The notes below the pieces were generated by a model. The model did no database searches. It was not told where the DNA came from and saw only the letters and a program-made list of their open reading frames with translations. A program made the position numbers and the translations under genes. A stretch of 64,000 nucleotides of DNA from Phycomyces blakesleeanus NRRL 1555(-) (Eukaryota; Mucoromycota; Mucoromycetes; Mucorales; Phycomycetaceae): NCBI RefSeq assembly GCF_001638985.1, contig NW_017265134.1, forward strand, positions 992,001 through 1,056,000. The letters are read 5' to 3'. Numbering within the stretch: position 1 is the first letter of the stretch; each line of letters opens with the position of its first letter. Shown in pieces: positions 1 to 10,368 of this stretch.

Positions 1-2
1 TT

Positions 3-101
3 GGCAATAAACTTTTTGCAGTACTTGCACCAATGGCGCTGTTGAGATACCCAGTAATCAGCCCTGACACAGAATATATTAATAAAAGATGTCAATTCTG
101 A
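3..101 (+). CDS. Possible C-terminal fragment of a gene entering from the left edge
   Basis: An open frame runs from the window edge (first full codon at base 3) to a TGA at 99-101, giving 32 residues that include LAPMALLRYPVIS. The amino-acid mix is more protein-like than the AT-rich shadows nearby, so it could be the last exon of a gene or of a transposon that begins upstream. No start codon or splice acceptor can be judged and I do not recognise the family. Weak call. Confidence 0.25.
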   Translation, partial: GNKLFAVLAPMALLRYPVISPDTEYINKRCQF

Positions 102-806
102 AGACAAATCAATACTTTGTTGATTAATATATTAATGATGTTGACATTACATTGGAATCGACTAGTATAATCTAATCTAAATCTATTCATCATTGTTTTA
201 TTGCATACACTCAAAAGATTGCCAGTCACATAAATCATTGTAGATTAAGCTATTGAATGATCAAAAAGTGCAAGTTCAGGTTCGTATGCATATATTTTAG
301 CTGTAATAAAATATATATATACAAGAGAAATGTTATTTAAAAGTATGAAAATACTAGATATAAAGAAAAAACAAAGAAAAGAATTGAATAAGGTATATAT
401 ATATATTAACTCCAAGATACTCTGCATAAATAAATATGGTTTCCTCTCTTGCTTTATAAAATCAGCAACAACAGCGGCATCAATACCAAAAGATTATAAA
501 CCCATTGTAACAAAAAGGTTCAATATTATTCATTTATAGGTAATTTCTAAAGTTAAAATAATGCTTTAAAGCGTATAATTCCAAACTTTCTATGATTATT
601 TAATTCCAAATGTCACTGTTTGTGATATTATTATCGAATAAATTAATATTATAGTTATATTTGATAAACACATTCTTCCTGTTATTCTTTCTTATCTCTA
701 CTCTCGGGTTCAATTGTCTAAAATTATGCACAATTTTTTTTTAGTTGTGAATAATAGAAAGCCAAGAAGAGCAAAACAAAAAATATATTTATTTACTACA
801 AATAAG
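102..806. other. AT-rich spacer
   Basis: AT-rich DNA without a convincing gene. Small open frames on both strands (about 245-540) have no recognisable motif or splice structure. The 3' end of the AT-hook gene lies at 807 on the minus strand. Confidence 0.5.
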
Positions 807-2252
807 CTAGCTATTGTAGCTGATTTCACTTTCGGGTGAAGAGCTGCTAGAAGATATCTCACTATCACTTTCTCCTTTTGCTCCTTGGTTAACACCCATA
901 GAAGATAAATACTCCTTGTCTTTTGCTATCCACAATTTGCAATTTGCAAGCAGCAAGGAAGGATTAGCGTCCACGAGATCTTCTTGAATTTTAGCAGAAA
1001 CAAGACCCCAGGCTGCAGTCCTGTCTCTTATAGACCCACTAGACTTGCTCGTTGGAAGTCCTGTAAACACACTACGTAGAATGGCCACTTTTGCATCAAG
1101 GATGGGTTTTGAGCCTTTTTCCACCTTAAACCACTGGGATGCAACTTCTTTGCAAGACCTCCCAGCCCATTTTTCGTAAGATATTCCCCCAAGAACCTAT
1201 AAAGTACTCTTAGTTGTCTTATATGACCTATCGTTGTGTATGTGTTGTTACTCGTCTTTTTGCTAAACTTCTTAGCATGGACCATTCTTCTGATATGTAT
1301 GAAAGACCAAGACGTTTTAAAGGACCATTGTCCTGGAGCCCAAATTTCTCCAAGACATCCTAACAAGAAAACTTTAGATACAGATATTGCTTAGAGAATA
1401 ACGGAAACATACTAAGCGCATAGCAGATGTAATTGAGAACGTAGAACTTTCCGAGCAAAATAGCTCATTTAATTCACCACTGATACGTTCTTTCTGAACA
1501 GAAGTTAAAGCCGACACATCTTTTGATGCCTCCTTGAGAGTTCTGAATTCTGCCGTCAGCTTTTTGTTGCTTTTTGTTAATCTTTTTACTTCTGATTCAA
1601 GCGTCTCGATTTTTGTATTCAAATCCCTGAGTACTATAACACACACACATGTATTACATAATAGTACCAAAATAATACTCAAGGTATATGTATATACATA
1701 TACATACATACATTCCTATATTATAGCTTACATTGCATGACTTCAGAGGACGTTTCTGGAGGTGCTAATGTATGTTCTATTAAGTATTCATATAATCAAA
1801 GATTCCCTGGCGTTAATAGCTTTATAATGTGTCCATTTATTTGTATTAGGCTGACCACTATGAGTTCTAGGAGTTTCGACTTGACGAGGAGGAATATGTT
1901 CAATAATACGTAGTGGAGGTGGTGGTGGTGGAGCAGGTAATGGAGTGGATATAGGGTTAGATATCGGTAAAGGCATTGGTGCCAACAATGGCATATATGC
2001 AGGAGTATATGAGTATGGGCGAGGACGAACGTGGGGGTGAGCTTGAGCTTGAGCGTGAGCTTGAGCGTGAGCTTGAGCGTGAGCATGAGCATGAGCGTGA
2101 GCGTGAGCGTGAGAGTTAGTGTTGGAGTGAGAAATGCGAGGAGCAAGTGGAAGTCTTATATTATTGGTGCGAGTAAGTAGATCTTTCTTAGAAGGTCGAC
2201 CGCGCTTCCTCTTAGTAGAAAATCGGTCTATTGTGGGTTCATTTTGATTCAT
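807..2252 (-). CDS. Hypothetical protein with N-terminal AT-hook and Ala-His repeat (4-5 exons)
   Basis: The start codon at 2252-2250 opens a protein with an AT-hook (KRKRGRPSKK, residues 14-23), a His/Ala/Gln dipeptide repeat (about 2038-2115) and a Pro-rich stretch. Downstream exons read 1633-1413 (coiled-coil-like, Lys/Glu/Leu-rich), 1359-1252 and 1196-807. Together the last two give an unfamiliar Trp-containing domain and an acidic Ser-rich tail; the introns have clean GT-AG borders and keep frame. The frame breaks once inside the 5' exon, between about 1900 and 1790. A GT-AG intron ending near 1800 restores it (two possible donors), so either a fifth exon exists or there is a real frameshift. 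The AT-hook suggests binding to AT-rich DNA, but the main domain is not recognised and the function is unknown. Confidence 0.6.
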
Positions 2253-3723
2253 GTCAAGATGGCGGAATGATGGAGAGAATAAGAAACAAAAAAAAATCTG
2301 TGAAAGAAATGTTGAGTATAATTTAATCTTATTGGATGATTTTTATAGGCTGGCAATTCAATATTTTGGATACCTATATGGTAGAAAAGAATGGCTTTAT
2401 TGCGAGCTTTTTTCGGGGTTTTAAGGGTTGATTTAGAGTGTTTGCAGCGTTTAGGCTTGAGATCGAGACAAGTTAAAATTCTTTTCTAGACCAATGAGAA
2501 CAACAAATTGAGACAAATCACTTTTTTTTTTAGTTTTAAGTTTTTGGATAAATAAATCAGATTTACTTTGTAGACAGCCTACCATGTAATACATCTCTTA
2601 GCTACTATTCCAGGTAGGACAGTCTTCTGTACGGCGATTTGTCTTTTTTAAGACTATTAGTATACCATGATCTTGCTAAATGGAAAGTCAGATATCGAGC
2701 ATATTTTTGGATGCATTGATATCTCTATTCCACAATATACTCAATTTGTTGCATTTGAGTACATTTTAGAGATGCTTTTAATCCAAAGGTCTTATTGGGC
2801 AGAGCTGCTTCGTACTACAATTTTTGCAGACCTAATAGGCTCTAAGTTACTTTGCTTGTGCGATATTCGTCGATGTATGTTAGTGCTAACTTTAATGAAT
2901 TGCTTCTGGCTCTGATCTCTTCGTGTATAATTGTTGATATTGTGCCTTTTCTCTTCATTAAATACCTAAAGACAATCAACAACACTGCTTGCAAGTCTTC
3001 GAAGGTCTACCAACACTAACTGTTACATGTGAGCTAGAATATCTACTATTGAGATAATAATATGCATAAAGAGCAAAAATATATTCTTTTTGTATTACTT
3101 CTTCTTTTTAAATATATATACTATTTATCAAGTATTGGTACCATTATATTTTAGAGCATTGTCCCTCAAGACTAGTGCTCTCATTTTGCAATAACGCATA
3201 AATTATACACGCAAAGATTGAATGATATTTTGTTTTAGCCATGACACACAAACAAGTACCCGACCAAAAAGAAAGAATAGGCTGTTTTGTGTACAATGTT
3301 TTAGAAAGTATCTTATAAATTGTGCGAACCGGGTTTAATCATCTTTTTTTCTAAAAAAAAAATGTCGACATTAGGTAGCTTGTCGTATTGTTGACAAAGA
3401 AGTGAACATAAATACAGTAACATCGAATGGCTTAAAGATACTTGTGGCTGTAATAAAATTGAAGATAGAGAAGAGTTGAAAACGTAGTACAATTTACCTT
3501 ATATAATAGCCACAAAAATAACCTTTTCTTTTCAGAAAAAGGTTATAGAAATAAACTTTGTTAAATTTGAGCCGGCTTTGTGTTTTATTCTCTTAGTGAT
3601 ATATAATTGTTGATATTAATAAATAAATAAAATATCACTATATTGGTATAAACTTGTCATATTTTAATGGAGTATGAAGTCATTCAAGAAAACTGTAATT
3701 AAGTATTACGCTGGACCTAGATG

Positions 3724-3763
<40 letters not shown>

Positions 3764-3825
3764 TATATAAAAGCAAAATGGGAAAGTATTATGACTAATG
3801 GTGTATATTATCAGTCGGAATGGTA
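2253..3825. other. AT-rich spacer with possible degenerate ORF and a TA microsatellite
   Basis: No convincing gene. An 82-codon frame at 2667-2915 (plus) has no motif, no splice partners and a hydrophobic composition; it may be a relic. A (TA)n run of about 34 bp lies at 3726-3759, just past the 3' end of the first kelch gene. Confidence 0.45.
3726..3759. repeat. (TA)n microsatellite
   Basis: Uninterrupted alternating TA of about 34 bp, seen directly. Confidence 0.9.
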
Positions 3826-6046
3826 TTATTTGCCATGAGGTTTAACTGGTTCAAGAATTATGGGCCCCTGTGGTAACGCCATTCCTCCAAATTTCAGGTC
3901 AGGCTTGATCGTATTTTCTAGAGGTTTAGTTGAATCACTCCCTCTTGCTTGTGATAAGTTTTCATTATGGATCTGATTAGCAGTTATTTCATCTTTGCCA
4001 ACTAGCTCCTCTACATGAGCATTGGCGCTTAAATATCTGTTTCGTTTCTTAGACACAAAGAAGAAGAGTCCTCCTATAATACCAATCTAAAGTTTTAAGA
4101 TTGTAAAAAAAGCCGATAAGAAAAGTATTACATATAAAAAAGATCGCTCAGAAATTATAACTTACGCCTACAATAGATCCAATAACGATACCTGCAATAG
4201 CACCTCCAGAGATATTGGATGAACTATCGCCACCTTCATTAATTCCTTCGCTCCCTTGTGGGGACGAAGAATTAGGAAAATCAATCGGTGGGCTAGAATC
4301 AGATGGTAAAATATTCGTAGGTGCATTTGTCCATTTCCAAGTAGTCATGTCGAGAGCGACGTTAATATCAGAGTTGAAGGTCCCATCATTTCCACCGAAT
4401 AAAACAAGCATATATTTTCCAAGAACAACGACTATTAACCAGAAAAAAAATTAGTTTTACAGTCAATAGATTAAATCTAAAAATAATATATTCACCAGAA
4501 TGTCTACATCTTGGAGTAGGTGGAGTTCCAGTTGTTTCCTGTGGAGACCAAACCGCGTCATCAAGATTAAATAGCCAAAGATCGTTCATCGCTTTTCCAG
4601 AATCTAGTGTAAATTGATCAATTAATCTTTTGCAAAGGCTACAAATCCAAATTTAATAGACTTACCATTACAACCACCAAACATGACAACTGTACGATTG
4701 CTAGAATCTATATGTAGATGTATAATGTTATGTATTAACAGTTTTATAAATGAAAGTACAGAGAAATCTATTTCAATGCCCTTTTGTAAAGTACCTATGA
4801 TTGTAGAGTGTCCCCATCTTGCAGGAGGCAAACTTCCACTTGTAGATCTTATGTTTTTCCATTTGCTGTATACACCTGTTTGTGGACTAACGACAGTAAT
4901 ATCACTCATAGAAGCAGTTACTTCTGTAGCAGAAAGTTGTTTGCCGCCAAAAATAAAAAGGGATCTATAAACATAAGAGTAAACCATGGAAGAAGCCCAA
5001 GTAAACGGTGGGAGCTGTGTTTCATTTTGAGGCTTAACAGATGGTCCATCAGCTCCTGTCTAAAAGATATAAAGTTAACGGGATAATACTAGACTTTTAT
5101 GATTTGTACTTTGAATATGAAAGAAAAAATTCTAAATATATATAGTTCTTCTAATAGATCCATACCTTAGCATTTATGTAATACACTGTATTACGGTATG
5201 TAGTATTTGATTGGTCATAACCAGTTAAAGGAGATCTAAGAAAGGTAAAAAATAAGTATGGTAGACAATGTCAATATTTGATTCTTTTTTTTTTACGTTT
5301 GACCACCAAAACTATAAAGAATGTCGTTTACAAGAGCAGAAGAAGCATCAACTCTATAAAGATCCCATGATAAACAATAAGTGGATTGTACACTACACTC
5401 AGTTATACTATATATACATGTATGTATTGACTTACACTGGTTTGTTTTTGTTAGTCTGGTTCCATTGATTACTTGACACACTGTACTTGAATCCTGAGTT
5501 ATAGTTACAGGAAGTACACACAATACCGCCTTGAATGTAAAATGTATCAGTTCCAGGAAATCCAGTGAACGTAAAACGGGACGCAGCGCTTGGTCTGATG
5601 CCGTTTGGGTCGCCTGGAATATCAGTCCATTGTGGCTCTGAGAGATCGAGTACGCTATTGCCAGTAATATTTAAAGCATAGACTAAAATTTGCTGAGAGT
5701 TCTCCGAGAACGGTTCTCCACCTAAATACAGTCAAAAAGTCAAGTAAAAGAATCAATATCAATATTAATATCTGTAATTTGTATGCAAAGCCATATTCTT
5801 TAAAGAGAAAGATATTTTACCAAAGCAGTATATTTGCTCTGTCCGATCAATGTAGGTGCATCCTATATATGTGTTTAATATTTTTTATAAAAGAAAAAGA
5901 AGTCAATATAAAAATGTGTTGACGAATGGTAAGAGTTTCATGATTATAGATAGTAGGCATATACCTTGGCCCCAACGAGGATCTATTGCGTAAACGACTC
6001 TCGTTAAGACAAGAAAAATAATAGCAGAAAATATACTACGCATCAT
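3826..6046 (-). CDS. Kelch-repeat single-pass membrane protein, array copy 1 (10 exons)
   Basis: The exons are 6046-5965, 5862-5821, 5721-5436, 5353-5297, 5235-5166, 5059-4795, 4707-4666, 4603-4496, 4431-4166 and 4086-3826. They total 1479 bp, divisible by three, giving about 492 residues. Two adjacent ATGs (6046, 6043) are possible; the paralogues match the second (MRSIF...). The order is a signal peptide ending near VVYA, a kelch ectodomain with repeated FGG/QGG turns (CFGGEP, SFGGQT, FIFGGK, MFGGCN, LFGGND) and paired Cys (CTSC), a Ser/Pro/Gly stalk, a membrane helix from GGAIAGIVIGSIVG into GGLFFFV, a basic KKR stop, and a tail ending ILEPVKPHGK. By family knowledge kelch blades form a beta-propeller that binds proteins or glycans, so a cell-surface sensing or adhesion role is inferred. 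The ligand is unknown. It is the most divergent copy by eye. Confidence 0.88.
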
Positions 6047-6130
6047 GGAATAAAAGATAAGTAAACAAGAAAGAGGATGCTGATTTGAGAAGTTCAACGT
6101 TAATCACATTTACATTGTAAATAGACATAA

Positions 6131-6195
6131 ATTGTACTACTTGTTGGAGTTGAAAAAAAAAGAGTATAGTGATACTTGTAAGCCATTGTGCGACA
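6131..6195 (-). promoter_or_regulatory. Conserved upstream motif pair of kelch copy 1
   Basis: ATTGTACTACTTGTTGGAG (plus-strand reading, from 6131) and AGCCATTGTGCGACA (6181-6195) lie about 85 and 135 bp upstream of the start codon. Both recur upstream of the other three kelch copies although the surrounding spacer has diverged. They may be transcription-factor sites or part of a conserved 5' leader; the sequence does not say which. Confidence 0.6.
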
Positions 6196-7037
6196 GGTAT
6201 GCAAAAAAAAACTAGTGTCCAAAAGATCTAAACGTATATTGCTTAAATAAAGGCCATTCATATGTAGTGTTTTATGTTATAGTGCTGGCTTGCATTTTTA
6301 TTAATTCAATGGAAAAGGTCTACTTTTTTTCAGTCAATAAGTATTTGTTGCTTGATTAGGTTTTTCTGGTCTTGGTAACTTACTAAAAAAGATAGTTTAT
6401 ATGCTCATCTTGGTTCTCCATCACAAAACCTTCTTTTTTGTGTACATTTGTTAGGATAACATAACATTACTTGTGTCAGACTACAAATATGCACATACTC
6501 TTTTCGAAAGTTATTGTTACAGATATAAAAGCATATTTGGTGCAAAAACGGAATGCACCAGATGAACTAAAAATAAAAATTAGCAGCGAGATGTCATTGC
6601 TGAAAAAAATATTATAACAATTGCCTTGTCAACTTGGAGAGGAGCCTATGAACCAACCGCTTTCCAAAGATCTGATAAAGGCAAGCGAGCAAGCAGTAGT
6701 CGGCAGCACCAATAACACTAACAACAACAGTCCGATCACTGTAATATAAATAGGTTGTCTCTTTGAGGCATTTAGACAGTTACAGGTAAAATTGAATAAA
6801 TATCTACTTTGTCTGAAAACTAACTTCTCTGTCTAAATTTCATTCTCGTTTCGTCCACAAAGAGTAAGCATGTTGTCTACAGTTATTTTGGTTCGTCTAA
6901 AACATTTCCTAATTTGTTTCAATCTCAAGAAGAAACACTGTAAGATGATAGCTTCTGACCTTATTTTAGACATAAATAAACACTTTAAAAGCCAAAATAA
7001 TAATTAAAGTATATAAAGGTATTGTTAATGATATACG
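6196..7037. other. Spacer between kelch copy 1 and the inverted-repeat element
   Basis: AT-rich DNA. A short stretch near 6630-6750 has coding-like composition in two frames (for example WRGAYEPTAFQRSDKG) but no start, stop or splice structure that makes a gene. It could be an old coding relic. Confidence 0.4.
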
Positions 7038-7295
7038 TGGTGCGGACAGACTAATACTTTCAACGTTAGTTCGAATATATATTAAATAAAATTCAGTACT
7101 CATAATACTATCTTTTCCATCAAAAGCATGCTCTTCTCAATCCAAGTAACAATAAAATGATACTGGACTGTCAGAGTTTTTTGAAATTTTGTGGAACTTT
7201 TGGTCTGTCAACAACAGCTATCTTGTCATTGATAATATCTGTATTTATAACGTACTGTATATAGGAAAGTATATCCAATCTCGAGGATGTCTACT
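7038..7295 (+). repeat. Left terminal inverted repeat
   Basis: It matches the reverse complement of 9135-9394 with only scattered mismatches and small indels. The repeat starts TGGTGCGGACAG at the outer end and stops abruptly after GAGGATGTCTACT on the inner side. Confidence 0.85.
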
Positions 7296-7362
7296 GAGCT
7301 GTTAATTTTAAAACATCAATTGGTTAAAATAGTTCACACATGCTTTTTATGCTCCAAAGCAT

Positions 7363-7776
7363 ATGCGCTACAGAAACTACTCCATCATTCCAAAAAAAAA
7401 AACATGGAAGAAATTTTTTAGATCGATCTGTTGGCATCAGACGCCACAAAAGCCCGATTATTTATTTGTAAAAGCTGATTGCAAACATCCAGATATCAAA
7501 AAAAAACATTTTGGCTGTCCGTCTTGTCCTGCTCATTTAAATCTTTTGAATGCTTTAAAAGACCATTTTATTAATGACTACCCCGGGTCTATGCTACACG
7601 CATTCCAGCAAGAAAGCAATGTGATTCCACCACGTTCATCAAACAAACGAAGTGCTGAAGACACTGTAGACATTGAAGAAGCTGATTTTAAATTAATGAA
7701 CCCTTCAGGTCTATCGACTGTACCTCCTTGCTATGATGACCGGCTCATTATTGACGGCTTCGATGTTATGGATTAA
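7363..7776 (+). pseudogene. Zinc-finger fragment inside the inverted-repeat element
   Basis: A 137-codon frame holds CKHPDIKKKHFGCPSCPAH, with CxxC and several His suited to zinc binding, followed by an acidic tail ending at a TAA. In a different frame just upstream (about 7300-7380) lies a second finger-like stretch, HTCFLCSKAYALQKLLHH. The two are separated by a shift at an A-run near 7381-7390. This pattern fits the DNA-binding N-terminus of a transposase or element-encoded protein broken by a frameshift. The exact family is not recognised. Confidence 0.5.
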
Positions 7777-8481
7777 TTTTATGACTTTCATAAATCTTTT
7801 TTGACTCATAAACTGAAACTTTCTCTGGAAGACCATAGCCAATATACCCCGGGGTTTACATCAACTCTATTTTTGTCTCCAAATTAATATGCTGAAGATT
7901 TTCTGTTATTTTTCGACGAACGCGATCTAAAGGTTACCGTTGACCGTGTTTACGATATTTAGGATATCAAGCCACCACAAATTCTTATCAACATAGTTAT
8001 GAAAATAATTGAGATAATCGAAAACATTTTATTTACTGCAATAATGAGAGAGGAGATTGTGATAAAACTATTAGAGTTGGATGTTACTATTCACGAGTAC
8101 AAGTTTACCAAAGCAATAGCAGAACTAGTCAAAAAGCTACTTCGTGTATTTACTGTAAAATAGTCAAATTAAATGAAGTTTCTCTATCGGTATATCGATC
8201 CTTTCTTGTGTTGTATATTTGATAAACCAGATACAGGTGTTTTTCTTGCGATGGACAAACAAAACAATTTTGGAAACAAAAAACAACAACAGAGTTTGCT
8301 AAGTTGGTAGCTCATCATTTGCATCATCATAGTGCAAGATGTCAAATGGAAATAGAACATTTGTTTTGGAGAGGCAAACCCCGCACATCAAGGTTCTAAC
8401 CATTATACAATTTGTCGCGATCTTCTACGCGTCTTAATTTTCTGTAAAGACGCGCTGGATACGCAAAATATTACTAATGTC

Positions 8482-8712
8482 ATGGGCTTACATATAATTG
8501 ACAGAACAATGAGTCTTTATATCTTCGTCTTACCTTCAAGTGATCTATATGGCATGTATAAACTTTCTGGAATTAAATTTCCAAATTGTTTAAATGACTC
8601 TCCAAACCTGGTCACCGTTATTTCTGATTTTTGCTTGTACTTGATGTTTTCGACCGAATTTGTATTCTATATGTTGATTCTTCACATCTCAAGAGATATC
8701 ACCCAACAATAA
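8482..8712 (+). pseudogene. Second coding fragment of the inverted-repeat element
   Basis: A 76-codon frame (begins MGLHIIDRTM) inside the element is interrupted from the upstream coding fragment by stops. Its composition is protein-like but no catalytic motif is visible. It is probably the decayed C-terminal part of the element's protein. Confidence 0.4.
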
Positions 8713-9134
8713 TAAACTCCATGTGCAACCAATTCTTTCCCATCTATCAGAGTTGTAAAAGCCCCTGCCTTTTAAAACAGTAACATAATTAGTCAATAAG
8801 CAAATAAAACAAACCATATTCCATTCAACAGCCAGTATAAATGATTCACGAGCCAAAATATGTAGGATGATGAGTAAACGTATGTGTAGACTAACTGGTA
8901 GGTATTTTTTTTAGATTTTACTTTTCTTACAGTTTTTCTTTGTTAAAGCACTTACCAGAACATTTTGCTGAATGAGACTAAACCCCTTTGCAATCAATCA
9001 ACTATAAAACATCACAAGCCTCACCAATTCTAGTAATAAGTGATTATTTTTCCAGGAACTTATTTTGCTTAAATTTACTCTCGACAACAGACAAGAACTA
9101 TTCAATTGGTCTCGGCTCAGAACAATACAAAATA

Positions 9135-9394
9135 AGTAGACATCCTCGAGATTTGATATACTTTCCTATATACAGTACGTTATAAATACAGATATTATCA
9201 ATGACAAGATAGCTGTTGTTGACAGACCAAAAGTTCCACAAAATTTCAAAAAACTCTGACAGTCCAGTATCATTTTATTGTTACTTGGATTGAGAAGAGC
9301 ATGTTTTTGATGGAAAAGATAGTATTATGAGTACTGAGCTTTATTTAATATATACATTCGAACTAACTTCGAAAGTATTAGACTGTCCGCACCA
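9135..9394 (-). repeat. Right terminal inverted repeat
   Basis: Inverted copy of 7038-7295; the outer tip ends CTGTCCGCACCA at 9394. Confidence 0.85.
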
Positions 9395-10133
9395 ATTGTT
9401 TTTGAAATCAATAGAGACTAAATCCTTTTCCTTTAAATTCTAACTGCATACATTCATTTGCTCACAAAGTTTAAGTAAAGTTCTATAAAACCTTGCGTTT
9501 GAAAAAAGTGATGCTGGTAGTAATACATCTTTTTTTATAGCTTCCAAGCTTGGTGACTAATATCTTGAGGCTCCAAAATTCTTTTAAGTAATATTTTAAA
9601 CGTTGTTATTCTTAATGAACATATGCTTTAAACTTTTTATAACTATATTAAATCAAAGAGAATATATAGAGTTTTTGAAAAAGCAAAGAGATAATTCTTT
9701 GTTGTTTTAGCTTAGCACAAATTAAATTACTGATATATGTTAAGATGATTATAAATGCATACCACTATTGGGTGACTTTCTCGATTAATTATGCTAATTA
9801 TCCGAATTTCAGAAAATAAACCTACTCCAGATACACTTGATAACAGCAATCAGAGATATTTTTATTCTGGTTTTATTGGTTGAATACACTGAAGATTCCG
9901 AATCTTTCCTTTGCTTCCTCTTTTCTGCAGCCTTCAATTGTCTGTTTCTAGTATAGCATTTTCCAAAAAAAAAATGTGTTTTTAATAGAAATTGTAGAGA
10001 ATGACATATGGTAAAAACGGCCGAGTTTAATGGGAAATTCATACAAGCTTTTTTTAACGGTTTAAGGGTGTGCTTAGAGTAATATTCTGACTAAATAGTG
10101 CCTTTTGTTCGTTTATTTTTTACTGTAGATTAA

Positions 10134-10170
<37 letters not shown>

Positions 10171-10368
10171 CCATTTCAAGATTTACTTTTATGCACTTGG
10201 ATACTTTGTCTGTTTCAGAAAAGTGTAAAAAAATAACACTTTATTTAGGAATTCTACTAACTCTATGGGCAAATATATCTGCTGAATGTATAATACCCAT
10301 ATTATTTATAACGATAGATAGACATATTACATTACTCTGAATTGTCTATTTTACAGTTTGATACGGTA
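9395..10368. other. Spacer with GA microsatellite
   Basis: AT-rich DNA. A minus-strand frame at 9809-10042 has a basic stretch (RQLKAAEKRKQRK) but no supporting structure. A (GA)n run of about 30 bp lies at 10136-10166. No gene called. Confidence 0.45.
10136..10166. repeat. (GA)n microsatellite
   Basis: Perfect AG/GA dinucleotide run seen directly. Confidence 0.9.

Larger units (their letters stand above)
7038..9394. mobile_element. DNA-transposon-like element with long terminal inverted repeats, decayed
   Basis: The left end (7038-7295) and the right end (9135-9394) are near-identical inverted repeats of about 258-260 bp whose outer tips read TGGTGCGGACAG. The 1.84-kb interior carries broken coding sequence: a zinc-finger-like N-terminal region starting at the inner edge of the left repeat, and a second fragment at 8482-8712. 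No clear target-site duplication flanks the tips, so the superfamily is undetermined. The interior has stop codons and shifts, so it is probably not autonomous, yet the high similarity of the repeats suggests a fairly recent insertion. It separates kelch copies 1 and 2. Confidence 0.8.

Noticed and set aside
2400..10085. Weak similarity between 2400-2440 and 10041-10080 (AGCTTTTTT, then TTTAAGGG, then TTAGAGT)
   Set aside because: Too short and too AT-rich to claim homology by eye.
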